Shown: one piece after another, positions 9,264-18,121 of the stretch
How positions within the stretch are numbered: the first letter of the stretch is position 1
Layout: each line of letters opens with the position of its first letter
NCBI GenBank assembly: GCA_016866385.1
Contig: VGMU01000009.1
Coordinates: forward strand, 1-62,266
Length of the DNA stretch: 62,266 nt
Reading direction: 5' to 3'
Origin: Bacteroidota bacterium
GTDB lineage: Bacteria > Bacteroidota > Bacteroidia > Cytophagales > Cyclobacteriaceae
Program-made: the position numbers and the translations under genes
Notes under the pieces: model-generated
Databases searched by the model: none
What the model was told of the DNA's origin: nothing
The model's input: the letters and a program-made list of their open reading frames with translations, nothing else

Positions 9264-10365
9264 ATGACTTCAGACCAACTGAAAGACTTGAAAGCCCGCA
9301 CTTCGGCTTTGAGGAGGTACCTTTGACTACGATCGTAAGAAAGTAGAAATTCAAGACTTAGAGGCAGTTTCGGCCCAAGCAGACTTTTGGAGTAATCCTG
9401 AGGAAGCAGAAAAGACCATGAAGCAAATCCAGGCGAGAAAAGGATGGACGACTTCTTTTGAATCCTTGGATCAAAAAATACAAGATCTTGACGTACTGTA
9501 TGAATTTTTCTCAGCGGGAGAGGTATCTGAAGATGAAATTAAGGAAGACTACTCCAAAGCAAAAGAGGCCGTTGAAGAATTGGAATTGAAAAAAATGCTT
9601 TCGGCTGAAGAGGACCAACTCAATGCGGTGATAGAAATCAATCCAGGTGCAGGAGGTACAGAAAGCAACGATTGGGCGTCGATACTCATGCGCATGTACA
9701 TCATGTGGGGCGAAAAAAATGGGTTTAAAGTAAGTGAAATTGATCTACAGCCAGGAGAAGTTGCAGGCATCAAATCGGCAACCCTACTTTTTGAAGGACC
9801 CTTGGCCTATGGATTCTTAAAATCAGAAACAGGTGTTCATCGGTTGGTTCGAATCTCCCCATTTGATTCGGGAGGAAGAAGGCATACTTCTTTTGCTTCC
9901 GTGTATGCTTATCCCGAGGTAGACGATTCCATAGAAATAGAAATCAATCCTGCAGACGTGGAACTTCATACCTCTAGATCAGGAGGAGCGGGTGGACAAA
10001 ACGTCAACAAAGTAGAAACCAAGGTGCAGCTAACCCATAAGCCCACCGGGATTGTAGTGGTTTGCCAGGTGGAGCGCTCTCAATTGGCCAACAGAGAAAA
10101 GGCCATGCAAATGCTTAAGTCTAGATTGTACCAATTGGAGTTGGAAAAGAGAAACGCTGAAATCGCCAAGATTGAATCTTCCAAGCTTCGGGTAGACTTT
10201 GGTTCACAAATCCGAAACTACGTGCTGCATCCCTACAAATTGGTCAAGGACAATAGAACAGAACATGAGACCTCCGATGCGCAAGGAGTATTGGATGGAG
10301 GCTTAAATGAATTCATGAAAGCTTATTTGCTCGCGCAAAGTGAGGAGGATGCCTCAAAAAATTAA
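9264..10365 (+). CDS. prfB: Peptide chain release factor 2, with programmed +1 frameshift
   Basis: Translation starts at ATG 9264, reads 20 codons to CTT (9321-9323), meets an in-frame TGA (9324-9326) and resumes in the +1 frame at GAC 9325. The product is 366 residues, normal for RF2. The domain that follows has the RF2 SPF recognition motif ([11 protein letters not shown]) and the catalytic GGQ loop ([14 protein letters not shown]). RF2 reads UGA and UAA stop codons and releases the nascent peptide. The in-frame UGA makes synthesis depend on RF2 shortage, the classic autoregulation. A terminator follows at 10373. Confidence 0.96.
9312..9327 (+). promoter_or_regulatory. prfB recoding (+1 frameshift) site
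   Basis: The sequence is AGGAGG, then TAC, then the slippery CTT, then TGA followed by C. This is the canonical RF2 arrangement: a Shine-Dalgarno-like hexamer three bases upstream of the CUU-UGA-C slip site. The upstream open frame starts at 9264 and the downstream frame begins at 9325. Confidence 0.95.
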
Positions 10366-10372
10366 TTGAATC

Positions 10373-10403
10373 GCCGGAGAGATCTTCTTCGGCCTTTTAT
10401 TTT
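10373..10403 (+). terminator. Rho-independent terminator after prfB
   Basis: Stem arms GCCGGAGA (10373-10380) and TCTTCGGC (10386-10393) pair in seven of eight positions plus one G-T. A T-rich tract CTTTTATTTT follows. It separates prfB from the MFS gene. Confidence 0.75.
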
Positions 10404-10417
10404 CCTATATTTCTTTC

Positions 10418-11596
10418 ATGAGGATTTTACCCACCTTTTTCACTCTTGATTTTTTCTTACTCTGCATGAGTAGCTTTTTATTTTTTTCAAGTTTCAATAT
10501 GATCATTCCTGAACTCCCCTCTTACCTGAGTTCCTTGGGAGGAGAAGATTACAAAGGCCTAATAATTGCACTATTCACTCTATCGGCAGGGCTCTCTAGG
10601 CCTTTTAGTGGGAAGTTAGCTGATCAGTTAGGTAGAATTCCAGTGATGATGGTGGGAGCTGGGGTATGTTTTGTGGTGAGCCTGCTCTATCCTGTGCTCA
10701 GCTTTGTAGGAGGATTTTTGTTTTTGAGATTTGCACATGGTTTTTCCGCAGGATTCACCCCTACGGGAGCTTCGGCCTATGTGGCAGATATTGTTCCGTT
10801 TTATCAACGAGGCGAAGCCATGGGATTGCAATCTCTGTTTGGATCTTTGGGTATGGCTGCAGGGCCAGCCATAGGTGGCTGGATTGCAAGTTATTGGCCC
10901 GTTGAAGTTTTGTTTTATTGTTCTTCATTCACCTCGATTTTTTCCATATTAATTTTATTGAGGCTTAAAGAAACGCTTACAGAAAAATCTGCATTTCAGT
11001 GGAAGATGTTTTCCCTTAAAAAAGATGAATTGATTGAAAAAAGGGTTCTTTTGCCTTCAGGAATACTTTTTTTATCTGTCTTTTCTTTTGGGGTAGTGCT
11101 TACCATCATTCCCGACCTTTCCACCCACTTGGGGATACAGAATAAAGGGCTCTTCTTTGCTGTTTTTACCTTGTCATCCTTAGGAGTTCGTTTGATCGCA
11201 GGCAGAACCTCCGATCGTCTGGGTCGTGTAGTGGTGATGCGGGTAGCCAGCCTAGTCATGGTAGCAGCCATGCTGGCCATAGGATTTGCTACAAGTAAAA
11301 CCATCTTGCTTTGCTCCGCAGTACTATTTGGTGCTGCAGTAGGCATGTATAGCCCTACCACAACGGCATGGGTGGTGGACCGATCTCTTGATCAATTTAG
11401 AGGCCGAGCCTTGGCAACCATGTATATTTTTCTAGAAGTGGGTATAGGACTGGGTGCCATAGTAGCTGCATGGCTTTATGATAATAACCCGAAAAACTTC
11501 CCACTCGTGTTTTTCTTTGCTGCTGGTGTAGCAGCTCTTGGTTTTCTGATCTTAATGGGAACCAAAAGAGATCAAAAAATAAAGTACCCAATTTAA
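10418..11596 (+). CDS. MFS transporter (drug/multidrug-resistance-like)
   Basis: 392 residues with about 12 transmembrane helices. The loop 2-3 MFS motif A is GKLADQLGRIPVM, and its pseudo-repeat in the second half is GRTSDRLGRVVVM. The acidic/basic pattern fits a proton antiporter of the 12-TM exporter class, but the substrate cannot be read from sequence. The 3' end overlaps the convergent peptidase gene by 4 bp. Confidence 0.88.
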   Translation: MRILPTFFTLDFFLLCMSSFLFFSSFNMIIPELPSYLSSLGGEDYKGLIIALFTLSAGLSRPFSGKLADQLGRIPVMMVGAGVCFVVSLLYPVLSFVGGFLFLRFAHGFSAGFTPTGASAYVADIVPFYQRGEAMGLQSLFGSLGMAAGPAIGGWIASYWPVEVLFYCSSFTSIFSILILLRLKETLTEKSAFQWKMFSLKKDELIEKRVLLPSGILFLSVFSFGVVLTIIPDLSTHLGIQNKGLFFAVFTLSSLGVRLIAGRTSDRLGRVVVMRVASLVMVAAMLAIGFATSKTILLCSAVLFGAAVGMYSPTTTAWVVDRSLDQFRGRALATMYIFLEVGIGLGAIVAAWLYDNNPKNFPLVFFFAAGVAALGFLILMGTKRDQKIKYPI

Positions 11597-12942
11597 TTTC
11601 CTAAATAATTATTTGGCCTGGGTATGGGCATTATGGTCCGTTGACGCCCGTTAAAATAAGTTACTTGGCTACCATCAAAAAAGGCACCTTCCTCAAGCAT
11701 GATGCGCACATCCTTCTGCCATTCCTTGACATAAACCACCGCGTTTAATTCTATGGCATACCCAGTAGATGCATGAAGAGGAAAATCCCCTGCACCAGGG
11801 GTATCCCCTTGGTTGTCCCACATGCCTATGGTAGGACCTGCTGCATGCCCATAATATCCCAAGGGATGCGTATAAATACTCCCCCTAATTCTTTCCTTTT
11901 GCATTTGTTCTCGAGCGGCTTTCAAAATTTGATTTCCTGTTCTACCCACAACAAACTGGGATGTAAGGATATCTTGTAGGCGATTTCCCACTTGAAATGC
12001 CTCCTGCAAGTACTTGGGTACCTCTGATTCTCCTGGCTTGAGTACATACGCCAATTCCTGAGTATCAGTATTGAGTCTTAGATAACTGATTCCAAAGTCA
12101 ATATGAAGTAAATCGCCTGGGAGAATGACTTGTTCGCTAGGTCGCTGAGCAAATGAACGCAAGGCTTCTTGAGAGCTGGGGTCTGGTCTTTGAATATCTA
12201 CCGAAGGATGAAACCAGGTATCCAACTTCATTTCTTTTATTTTTTCTCTATAATACCAGACCACGTCCTCCGTGGTACTCACTCCTGGGGTAATGACTTG
12301 AGCGGACAAGCCTTCAGCAATGATGTAATGGGCCAACTCTTGAATATGCTTATAGGTAGCCATTTCGGATGGGGTACGAGTTTCCAACCAGCGAACGGCC
12401 AAGGTCTGAGCCGAAACCAGCTTGTTATGCTGATCTTTTGGTAAGTATTTTTTAAATTCTTCGTAATCAAAATGGGTCAATCCATCGGCATGTCCATAAT
12501 CTTTGGAAAAATTGAGAGCGATTTTTTTGGGATTTAATTTTTGAAGGAGGTCCATCAAGGCTGCCCATTGGTCCGGTTGTACTTCCGGATTCCAGGCTTT
12601 TTTAAACGATTTTCCAACATCATAGCGAGCGATGGCATAGGTCTCCACTGGGGACTCTGTATGGGCTTGGTACATGACCAATATAGTTCTTCTTCGCGCT
12701 GCATGCCAAGTTGCCGGCAAAAGTGTACGGATTACTGGATCTTCGTTGTATTCACGAGACATGACAATCCAACAATCAATCCCTGTTTCCTTCATTAATG
12801 CAGGTAGGAGATGTTGGATACGATCTTCTAGCCATGCATCCACGACTTGCGCTTGATCCCGAGTAGAAAGGACAGCCGGTGCTTGGGCAAAGGTGAGCTG
12901 ATAGAAGAGAATAAGGGAAAGAATAAATACGTATCGTTTCAT
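11593..12942 (-). CDS. Exported M24 family metallopeptidase (Xaa-Pro aminopeptidase-like)
   Basis: 449 residues. The signal peptide (MKRYVFILSLILFYQLTFAQ) predicts a periplasmic or surface location. The C-terminal pita-bread domain has the five expected metal ligands: Asp282 (HIDFG), Asp293 (NTDTQ), His366 (GHAAGP), Glu398 (AIELN) and Glu417/418 (IMLEEG). This matches aminopeptidase P/prolidase-type enzymes, which cleave peptides with proline in the second position using two metal ions. Exact specificity is inferred. The N-terminal 180 residues form the creatinase-like domain. Confidence 0.9.
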   Translation of the reverse strand: MKRYVFILSLILFYQLTFAQAPAVLSTRDQAQVVDAWLEDRIQHLLPALMKETGIDCWIVMSREYNEDPVIRTLLPATWHAARRRTILVMYQAHTESPVETYAIARYDVGKSFKKAWNPEVQPDQWAALMDLLQKLNPKKIALNFSKDYGHADGLTHFDYEEFKKYLPKDQHNKLVSAQTLAVRWLETRTPSEMATYKHIQELAHYIIAEGLSAQVITPGVSTTEDVVWYYREKIKEMKLDTWFHPSVDIQRPDPSSQEALRSFAQRPSEQVILPGDLLHIDFGISYLRLNTDTQELAYVLKPGESEVPKYLQEAFQVGNRLQDILTSQFVVGRTGNQILKAAREQMQKERIRGSIYTHPLGYYGHAAGPTIGMWDNQGDTPGAGDFPLHASTGYAIELNAVVYVKEWQKDVRIMLEEGAFFDGSQVTYFNGRQRTIMPIPRPNNYLGN

Positions 12943-13018
12943 TTCTGGGAGTAGATGTTATGCTAAGATACAAGTTTCAGAGAAGATCCTCTTTGAAAAG
13001 AAAACAAAAGAAAACCTA

Positions 13019-14362
13019 CTAGGCCATCAGCGCCTTTACCTTGTCTTTACTGAGTCGATGAAATCTATACAAAAGGAGGATAGCAGTCACACTCAACCCA
13101 ATTACCAGTCCTACCCAAATTCCTCGTTCGGCGTATCCAAGAGGAAATGCAATCAGGTATCCCAAAGGCAAACCCAGTCCCCAGTAAGCAAAAAAAGTAA
13201 TCAAGGTGGGAACTTTTACATCCTCTAAGCCTCTATGCACCCCCAAGCCAACCACTTGAATTCCATCAGAAATTTGAAAAAATCCTGCAAGAACCAATAA
13301 AGAAGCGGCCAAGGATATCACTTCTGGATCTTGGATGTACAAGGAGGGAAGAAAAAACCTAGCTCCAAAAAACACCAGTGCACAGCAAAACATAAAACAG
13401 ATCACCATGCCAAAAGCGACCATACCAGCTTCCCGCATTCCTCTAAAATCTCCCACCCCAACAAAATAGCTCACCCGGATCATACCCGCCGTAGCCAATC
13501 CAGTAGCCATCATGTAACTAATGGAAGCTAAATTCAAGGCAATCTGATGCCCTGCCAATTCCTTTACTCCTATCCAACCCATCATGATGGCTGCAGCGCT
13601 AAATGCAGAGACTTCGAAAATAAATTGGAAACCCGTGGGGATTCCGATTTTTAAAATTCGAGTAGCAATTGCCAAACTAGGTTTGGTTATCCTCAAACTA
13701 AAGTGGTATACCTCAAACCTCTTGGCATACAGCAAGTAGCCTCCCATTACTACCATCATCACCACTCTAGAGAGCAAAGTGGCCCAGCCAGCTCCATTCA
13801 ATCCCAATTCAGGAAATCCCCAAATACCCCAGATCAGTAGCCAATTAAAAAATACATTCACCAAATTTCCAAAAAGGGTAATGACCATGGCTTGCTTGGT
13901 CATGGAGAGTCCCTCTGCCACTTGTTTGAAAGTTTGAAAAATCATCAAGGGAATCAAGGATGCAGAGATAATCAGCAAATAGGGCAAGGCCAACTCGGTC
14001 ACTTCTTCGGGCTGGTTCAGGACGGACATCCAGGGAGTAAAGCCAAGAACAAACAAAAATAAAAGGATACTAGAAAGTACATTGATCCAAAAGCTATGAC
14101 CAAACAAGCGGGTAATTCTACTTATTTTTTGCTTGCCAGCGGCTTTAGAAACCAGAGGAGTCACCCCCATGGAAATTCCAATGCCAAACATCAGGGTTAC
14201 AAAAAAAATACTGTTGGCCAAAGAGGAAGCAGCCAAGGGTAGCGCTCCCAACCTTCCTACCATCATGGAATCGGCAATCCCCACAGAAACTTGCCCCAGC
14301 TGACTCAACATCACCGGATACGCCAAGAAAAAAGTTGCTTTAAGTTGATTCCGTATGGCCAT
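13019..14362 (-). CDS. MATE family efflux transporter
   Basis: 447 residues and 12 predicted helices in two pseudo-symmetric halves. The N-terminus (AYPVMLSQLGQVSVGIADSMMVG) is the typical MATE helix 1 region of the NorM-like branch. Such proteins export cationic drugs or organic compounds with Na+ or H+ coupling. It begins 4 bp downstream of the NUDIX gene, so the two are likely one transcript. Confidence 0.92.
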   Translation of the reverse strand: MAIRNQLKATFFLAYPVMLSQLGQVSVGIADSMMVGRLGALPLAASSLANSIFFVTLMFGIGISMGVTPLVSKAAGKQKISRITRLFGHSFWINVLSSILLFLFVLGFTPWMSVLNQPEEVTELALPYLLIISASLIPLMIFQTFKQVAEGLSMTKQAMVITLFGNLVNVFFNWLLIWGIWGFPELGLNGAGWATLLSRVVMMVVMGGYLLYAKRFEVYHFSLRITKPSLAIATRILKIGIPTGFQFIFEVSAFSAAAIMMGWIGVKELAGHQIALNLASISYMMATGLATAGMIRVSYFVGVGDFRGMREAGMVAFGMVICFMFCCALVFFGARFFLPSLYIQDPEVISLAASLLVLAGFFQISDGIQVVGLGVHRGLEDVKVPTLITFFAYWGLGLPLGYLIAFPLGYAERGIWVGLVIGLSVTAILLLYRFHRLSKDKVKALMA

Positions 14363-14366
14363 AAAA

Positions 14367-14906
14367 TCAAAGCCCTAATTTTCTAGCAACCAATAAAATA
14401 CCAATTACACTCAAGGAATCTGTGATTTTTCCGGAAATTACCCATTCTAGTGCCTCAGTAAATGGGATTTTAAGGATACTTATGTCCTCGGTATCCTCAA
14501 ATTCAGGTTCGCCCATTTCCAAATCTTCTGCCAAAAAAATATATCCTGTTTCGTCTGTGACCGAATTGGAGGTATGTATTTCTTGAAGCAGTGTCCAGGA
14601 AGTAGCTTTCAATCCCGTTTCTTCTTTAAGTTCTCTGCGGGCTGAATCGAGGACATCACTCCCCAAAGGGCCTCCACCCATGGGAATCTCCCAAGAAAAC
14701 GTGTCGAGCGTGTAGCGGTATTGACCTACCAACCAGGTGTTGCCCTCCTTGTCTACGGGAACAATAGCAATGGCCTTATTCTTGAAATGGGCCTTTCCAT
14801 ATATCCCTTCCTTTCCTGAGGGGTTAATTACCTCGTGATGCTCCACTCGAATCCAGGGATTTTCATAGACAGGAGTAATTTTTTTTGTTTGCCAAGGGTT
14901 TTCCAT
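14367..14906 (-). CDS. NUDIX hydrolase (ADP-ribose pyrophosphatase-like)
   Basis: 179 residues from the ATG at 14906; a TTG two codons upstream is possible. The NUDIX box lies in SDVLDSARRELKEETGL, with the metal-binding REL-x-EE-x-G core intact. The first glutamate of the classical GX5E part is a serine here. The EIPMGGG stretch and overall layout resemble ADP-ribose/nucleotide-sugar pyrophosphatases. Substrate is uncertain. It is followed within 5 bp by the MATE gene. Confidence 0.87.
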   Translation of the reverse strand: MENPWQTKKITPVYENPWIRVEHHEVINPSGKEGIYGKAHFKNKAIAIVPVDKEGNTWLVGQYRYTLDTFSWEIPMGGGPLGSDVLDSARRELKEETGLKATSWTLLQEIHTSNSVTDETGYIFLAEDLEMGEPEFEDTEDISILKIPFTEALEWVISGKITDSLSVIGILLVARKLGL

Positions 14907-14918
14907 GATCAAAAATTC

Positions 14919-14945
14919 AAAAAAAAAGGTGGCTTAGCCACCCTT
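14919..14945 (-). terminator. Rho-independent terminator after the Lrp-type gene
   Basis: On the minus strand the stem GGTGGC / GCCACC (14928-14933 with 14937-14942) has a three-base loop and is followed by a run of nine T. It terminates the regulator at 14965-15447 before the NUDIX start. Confidence 0.85.
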
Positions 14946-14964
14946 CTAGTGTGTACTTACCAAA

Positions 14965-15447
14965 TTACGCGGGAATCGGAAGGACTTTTGAATCCTTAAA
15001 AGTAGATAATATGACCATGGATTGCATAGAATCCACCTCCTTAATCTCAGATACCTTTTCTAACATCAATTTTTGGTAGGCCGTAATGTCTTTGGCTATA
15101 ATTTTTAAAATAAAATCACCAGTACCTGTGATATGATGGCATTCAATTACCTCAGGAATCAAGTTGATTTCCTTCATGAAGGCATCAATATTGCCTTTGT
15201 TGTGTCCAATTAGGCTTACCAACACAAAAGTGCTTACACCCAAACCAATTTTTTCAGGATCAAGCTTGGCATGGTAGCTTTTGATAATACCAGATTGCTC
15301 CAATTTTTTAACTCGCTCTAGGGTAGGCGCAGGAGAAAGACCAATATCCTTAGAAAGTTGGGCATTGGTAATTTTTGCATTGCCTTGAAGGATTTCAAGG
15401 ATGCTGCGGTCTATCTTATCAAATTTAATTCGAATGTTGCTATCCAT
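14965..15447 (-). CDS. Lrp/AsnC family transcriptional regulator
   Basis: 160 residues. The N-terminal winged helix-turn-helix (DRSILEILQGNAKITNAQLSKDIGLS...) is followed by the RAM/ligand-binding domain, with the GTGDFILKI glycine-rich stretch that forms the effector site. Lrp-type proteins sense amino acids and control amino-acid metabolism or transport. The AT-rich 207-bp region upstream probably holds its promoter and an autoregulatory site, but I see no clear operator. The targets are not known. Confidence 0.93.
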   Translation of the reverse strand: MDSNIRIKFDKIDRSILEILQGNAKITNAQLSKDIGLSPAPTLERVKKLEQSGIIKSYHAKLDPEKIGLGVSTFVLVSLIGHNKGNIDAFMKEINLIPEVIECHHITGTGDFILKIIAKDITAYQKLMLEKVSEIKEVDSMQSMVILSTFKDSKVLPIPA

Positions 15448-15654
15448 ATTTGTTCATTTTACGAAATTTTATAAGATGCAAAATTACAAAAAATGCTTAA
15501 AATTCTATATTTCGAGAAAGGAATTTTACCACTTATCCAAAATTTTGTAGAAGTGAATAGGTATTTCAACAAATAATCCATTTAATTTTTGAATTAGAGT
15601 CTCACTCTATCAAATTATCTCCTGTGTAGAGTCAAGAATCTCCTATTCAGTGTC
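15448..15654. other. AT-rich intergenic region, no gene seen
   Basis: This 207-bp stretch between the Lrp-type gene start and the TPR gene stop holds no convincing open frame. It includes the divergence-free upstream region of the regulator and several A/T-rich tracts. Confidence 0.6.
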
Positions 15655-16848
15655 TCAAAGTTTGTTCTTCTTTATAAACGCCCTCGCTTCTTCATGAGCA
15701 GGATGCTTGCGTTTGGCATACCTCTTCAAGGCATTGAAATAAATTTTAGCTTGTGCTTTGTTTTTTTCAGCTGTAGCGATTTTACCCAGTGCAAGTAAGG
15801 AATATAGGTAATAGCCGCTTTCCTGAGATTCGGATTCTTCACCAAAAGTCACTGTCCTTGCGTAGTATCTTTTTGCTTCTGCAGTATTTCCGATTCTGCT
15901 GTAATATTCACCCAAGTAAAATCCTGCATAGCGACCGCTTGTGGCCTCGTAACCAAATTGTTTTTTATCAATCCGATCTAAGATTTCCAAAGAAGCCTCC
16001 ATGGCTGTAGTCCACTTGCCAATCGTATACAGATAGCGGGCATAGGATCTATGGAAATAGGGATTATTGGGAAATTTTTCATGCAAGTATTCTGCGATTC
16101 GTAAGGCATCTTGAGGCCTTTTTTCCTCTGATCCATAAAGTCTAAAAAGAAAGTTTTGCGCCTCTACTCGGGTATAAAATGCATTTGAAGCCACAGTTTC
16201 CAATTGTGTGAGTCCTAATTTTTTATTTCCCTTAGGAAAAAAAGCCAAAATGGGTTTGAGTAAGGGGTAATTTTCTGGTATCCAGACGGCGAAATAGTTA
16301 AATAAGGCATCCCCTAATAATAACTCAGGGTTAAACTCTGCTTCCCCTCTACTCATTTCCATATAACTCAAAGCATTTTTCCCAGCAAATGTGGCCTTGG
16401 TCCAATTTTTCCTTTCGCTATACAACCTTCCTTGAAAACCGTATCCAGCCGCTAAGAAAAATGCAGCCTCCTTGTTTTTAGGATTTGCATCCAGCATTTT
16501 TTTTGCCTTGGAATTGGCCCGATCTAAGTATTGAATAAATATATTGTCGTAGCGCGTGTTGGTGATATCTACTTCTATCCTCCACCAGTATCCTAGTGCC
16601 ATTAAAAAGTCTGGAAGAGGATGCTCGGGGTACTGGTACATGATGACCGAAAAATCCCGTTCCGCTGTCGCAAAATCGAAATTGTACATGCTGTTGATGG
16701 ACTTGGTAATTCGATACTGCAATCCTTTGTCCAAAAGTAAATAAGGTGAAGTAGGTGTACCCGTAGTCTGTGCCGTGAGCAAGGTTGCTAAGGATAGCAA
16801 CCCTCCGGTAATGATAAAAAAAACAGCCATCTTCAAGCCCTCACGCAT
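15655..16848 (-). CDS. Exported or membrane-anchored TPR-like protein, unknown function
   Basis: 397 residues. The N-terminus is a signal peptide or signal anchor (AVFFIITGGLLSLATLLTAQ). The rest is helical with TPR-like motifs, for example DFATAERDFSVIMYQYPEHP, NKEAAFFLAAGYGFQGRLYS and NTAEAKRYYARTVTFGEES. It lacks catalytic motifs. It probably acts as a periplasmic scaffold. It stands alone between the Lrp-type gene and a divergent membrane-protein gene. Confidence 0.78.
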   Translation of the reverse strand: MREGLKMAVFFIITGGLLSLATLLTAQTTGTPTSPYLLLDKGLQYRITKSINSMYNFDFATAERDFSVIMYQYPEHPLPDFLMALGYWWRIEVDITNTRYDNIFIQYLDRANSKAKKMLDANPKNKEAAFFLAAGYGFQGRLYSERKNWTKATFAGKNALSYMEMSRGEAEFNPELLLGDALFNYFAVWIPENYPLLKPILAFFPKGNKKLGLTQLETVASNAFYTRVEAQNFLFRLYGSEEKRPQDALRIAEYLHEKFPNNPYFHRSYARYLYTIGKWTTAMEASLEILDRIDKKQFGYEATSGRYAGFYLGEYYSRIGNTAEAKRYYARTVTFGEESESQESGYYLYSLLALGKIATAEKNKAQAKIYFNALKRYAKRKHPAHEEARAFIKKNKL

Positions 16849-16926
16849 GGTAATACTTCCGTTTGTCTAGCAAATCTACGGTGAAATGAAAACAAAGTTT
16901 TAGCTTTAGGTGTAGAAAAAGCGAAA

Positions 16927-17574
16927 ATGGCAAAAGTCCATACCCCCATAGCTCAAAAGATAGAAGAAATTCTAGATTTCGATAAAAGGCTTTTTTTTCT
17001 GGTTATCGTACTCATTTTCATCTGCATCCGGTATTTGACCAATACCTTGATCTTAGAAGCTATTCCAGATAGTCAAAGATTGGATGCCCAAGGCGACCTT
17101 ATTTTCTTTCATATTTTCAATACCTTAAATTACGTATGGACTCCTTTTGCCTTGCTTTGGAAGTGTACCGTAATCGCATTTCTGTTTTGGTCCATTGGCT
17201 TGGCGGTTGGCTATAAGGTCAGGTACAAACCTCTTTGGCAATTCGCTTTGGTAGCTGAGGCCGTGTTTATTATACCAGAATTGATACGATTTCTAGTTTT
17301 TCTCAGTCCATCCCCCTCTACCACTTATTTACAAATTCAAAATTTCGAACCCTTATCTGCCTTATGGCTTTTAGGAGCCGATCAGGTGGACCTTCGTTAC
17401 CACTATACATTATCCCATCTCAATACTTTCGAAGTATTGTATATGGCTGCTTGGGTTCTTGGATTTCATACCCTAAGTAAAAGAAGTATACGAGAATCTA
17501 GTGTTGTAGTTCTTCTGGCTTATGGGTTTCCCTTACTGTTGTGGTTAGGTTTTTATATCGCTGCGTATCGCTAA
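16927..17574 (+). CDS. Integral membrane protein, unknown function
   Basis: 215 residues with about five predicted membrane segments (near 22-40, 75-95, 100-122, 165-182 and 192-212). The layout recalls small YIP1-like or yip-related membrane proteins, but no motif confirms that. It is divergent from the TPR gene. Its last four bases overlap the convergent DUF2256 gene. Confidence 0.75.
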   Translation: MAKVHTPIAQKIEEILDFDKRLFFLVIVLIFICIRYLTNTLILEAIPDSQRLDAQGDLIFFHIFNTLNYVWTPFALLWKCTVIAFLFWSIGLAVGYKVRYKPLWQFALVAEAVFIIPELIRFLVFLSPSPSTTYLQIQNFEPLSALWLLGADQVDLRYHYTLSHLNTFEVLYMAAWVLGFHTLSKRSIRESSVVVLLAYGFPLLLWLGFYIAAYR

Positions 17575-17717
17575 GCTTTGTTTTTTTTCTTAGACTCCCC
17601 TCTACAGCGCTCAGAGCAATAGCGGACTTCTTCCCAGTTTTTTTCCCATTTCTTCCTCCATGAAAATGGTCTTTGACAATGGATGCAAATTTTGGAGGGC
17701 AGGTGTTGTTTTTTCAT
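17571..17717 (-). CDS. DUF2256 zinc-ribbon-like small protein
   Basis: 48 residues, from ATG 17717 to TAG at 17571. It carries the DUF2256 pattern: [19 protein letters not shown], then W..V.YCSERCR. Cys11, Cys14, Cys34 and Cys38 can form a four-cysteine zinc site. Function is unknown; members are often found near cryptochrome/photolyase-related genes (from memory of the family). It is divergent from the DUF2805 gene 86 bp away, and no photolyase is in the window. Its stop region overlaps the membrane-protein gene by 4 bp. Confidence 0.88.
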   Translation of the reverse strand: MKKQHLPSKICIHCQRPFSWRKKWEKNWEEVRYCSERCRGESKKKNKA

Positions 17718-17803
17718 AAAATGAAAAAATGCTACTTTAAAAATAAAATGAACCCCTTTTTTTGATAGTTAAACCTTTAAGCCTGCTTTAAAGTTTTAAA
17801 AAT

Positions 17804-18088
17804 ATGAGAGATATCCAGGAACTAACTGAACTTGAAATAGATCGTATCGTGGAGATGGCCTGGGAAGACCGCACCCCCTTTGATGCCATTTACGGCCAAT
17901 TTGGCATTACGGAGTCTCAGACCATAGACCTCATGCGAAGAAATATGAAATCAAGTTCATTCCGCATGTGGAGAAAGCGAGTGCAAGGCCGTAGTACGAA
18001 ACACAGCAAAAAAGCCCCAGAAGACCTACTCACCTTCAAATCCAGAATGCAAAGGGGAATTGCATTGAATAAAATGCCCAAGCGGTAA
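17804..18088 (+). CDS. TIGR03643/DUF2805 family small protein
   Basis: 94 residues. The sequence DIQELTELEIDRIVEMAWEDRTPFDAI followed by FGITESQTIDLMRRNMKSSSFRMWRKRV is the signature of the TIGR03643 (DUF2805) family. It looks like a small helix-turn-helix-like fold with a basic C-terminus. Function is unknown. Its partner DUF2256 gene is divergent across an 86-bp spacer, so the two may share a promoter region. Confidence 0.85.
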   Translation: MRDIQELTELEIDRIVEMAWEDRTPFDAIYGQFGITESQTIDLMRRNMKSSSFRMWRKRVQGRSTKHSKKAPEDLLTFKSRMQRGIALNKMPKR

Positions 18089-18121
18089 ATGAAAATCAGT
18101 TTTTTTTAGTGAGCTATTCGC

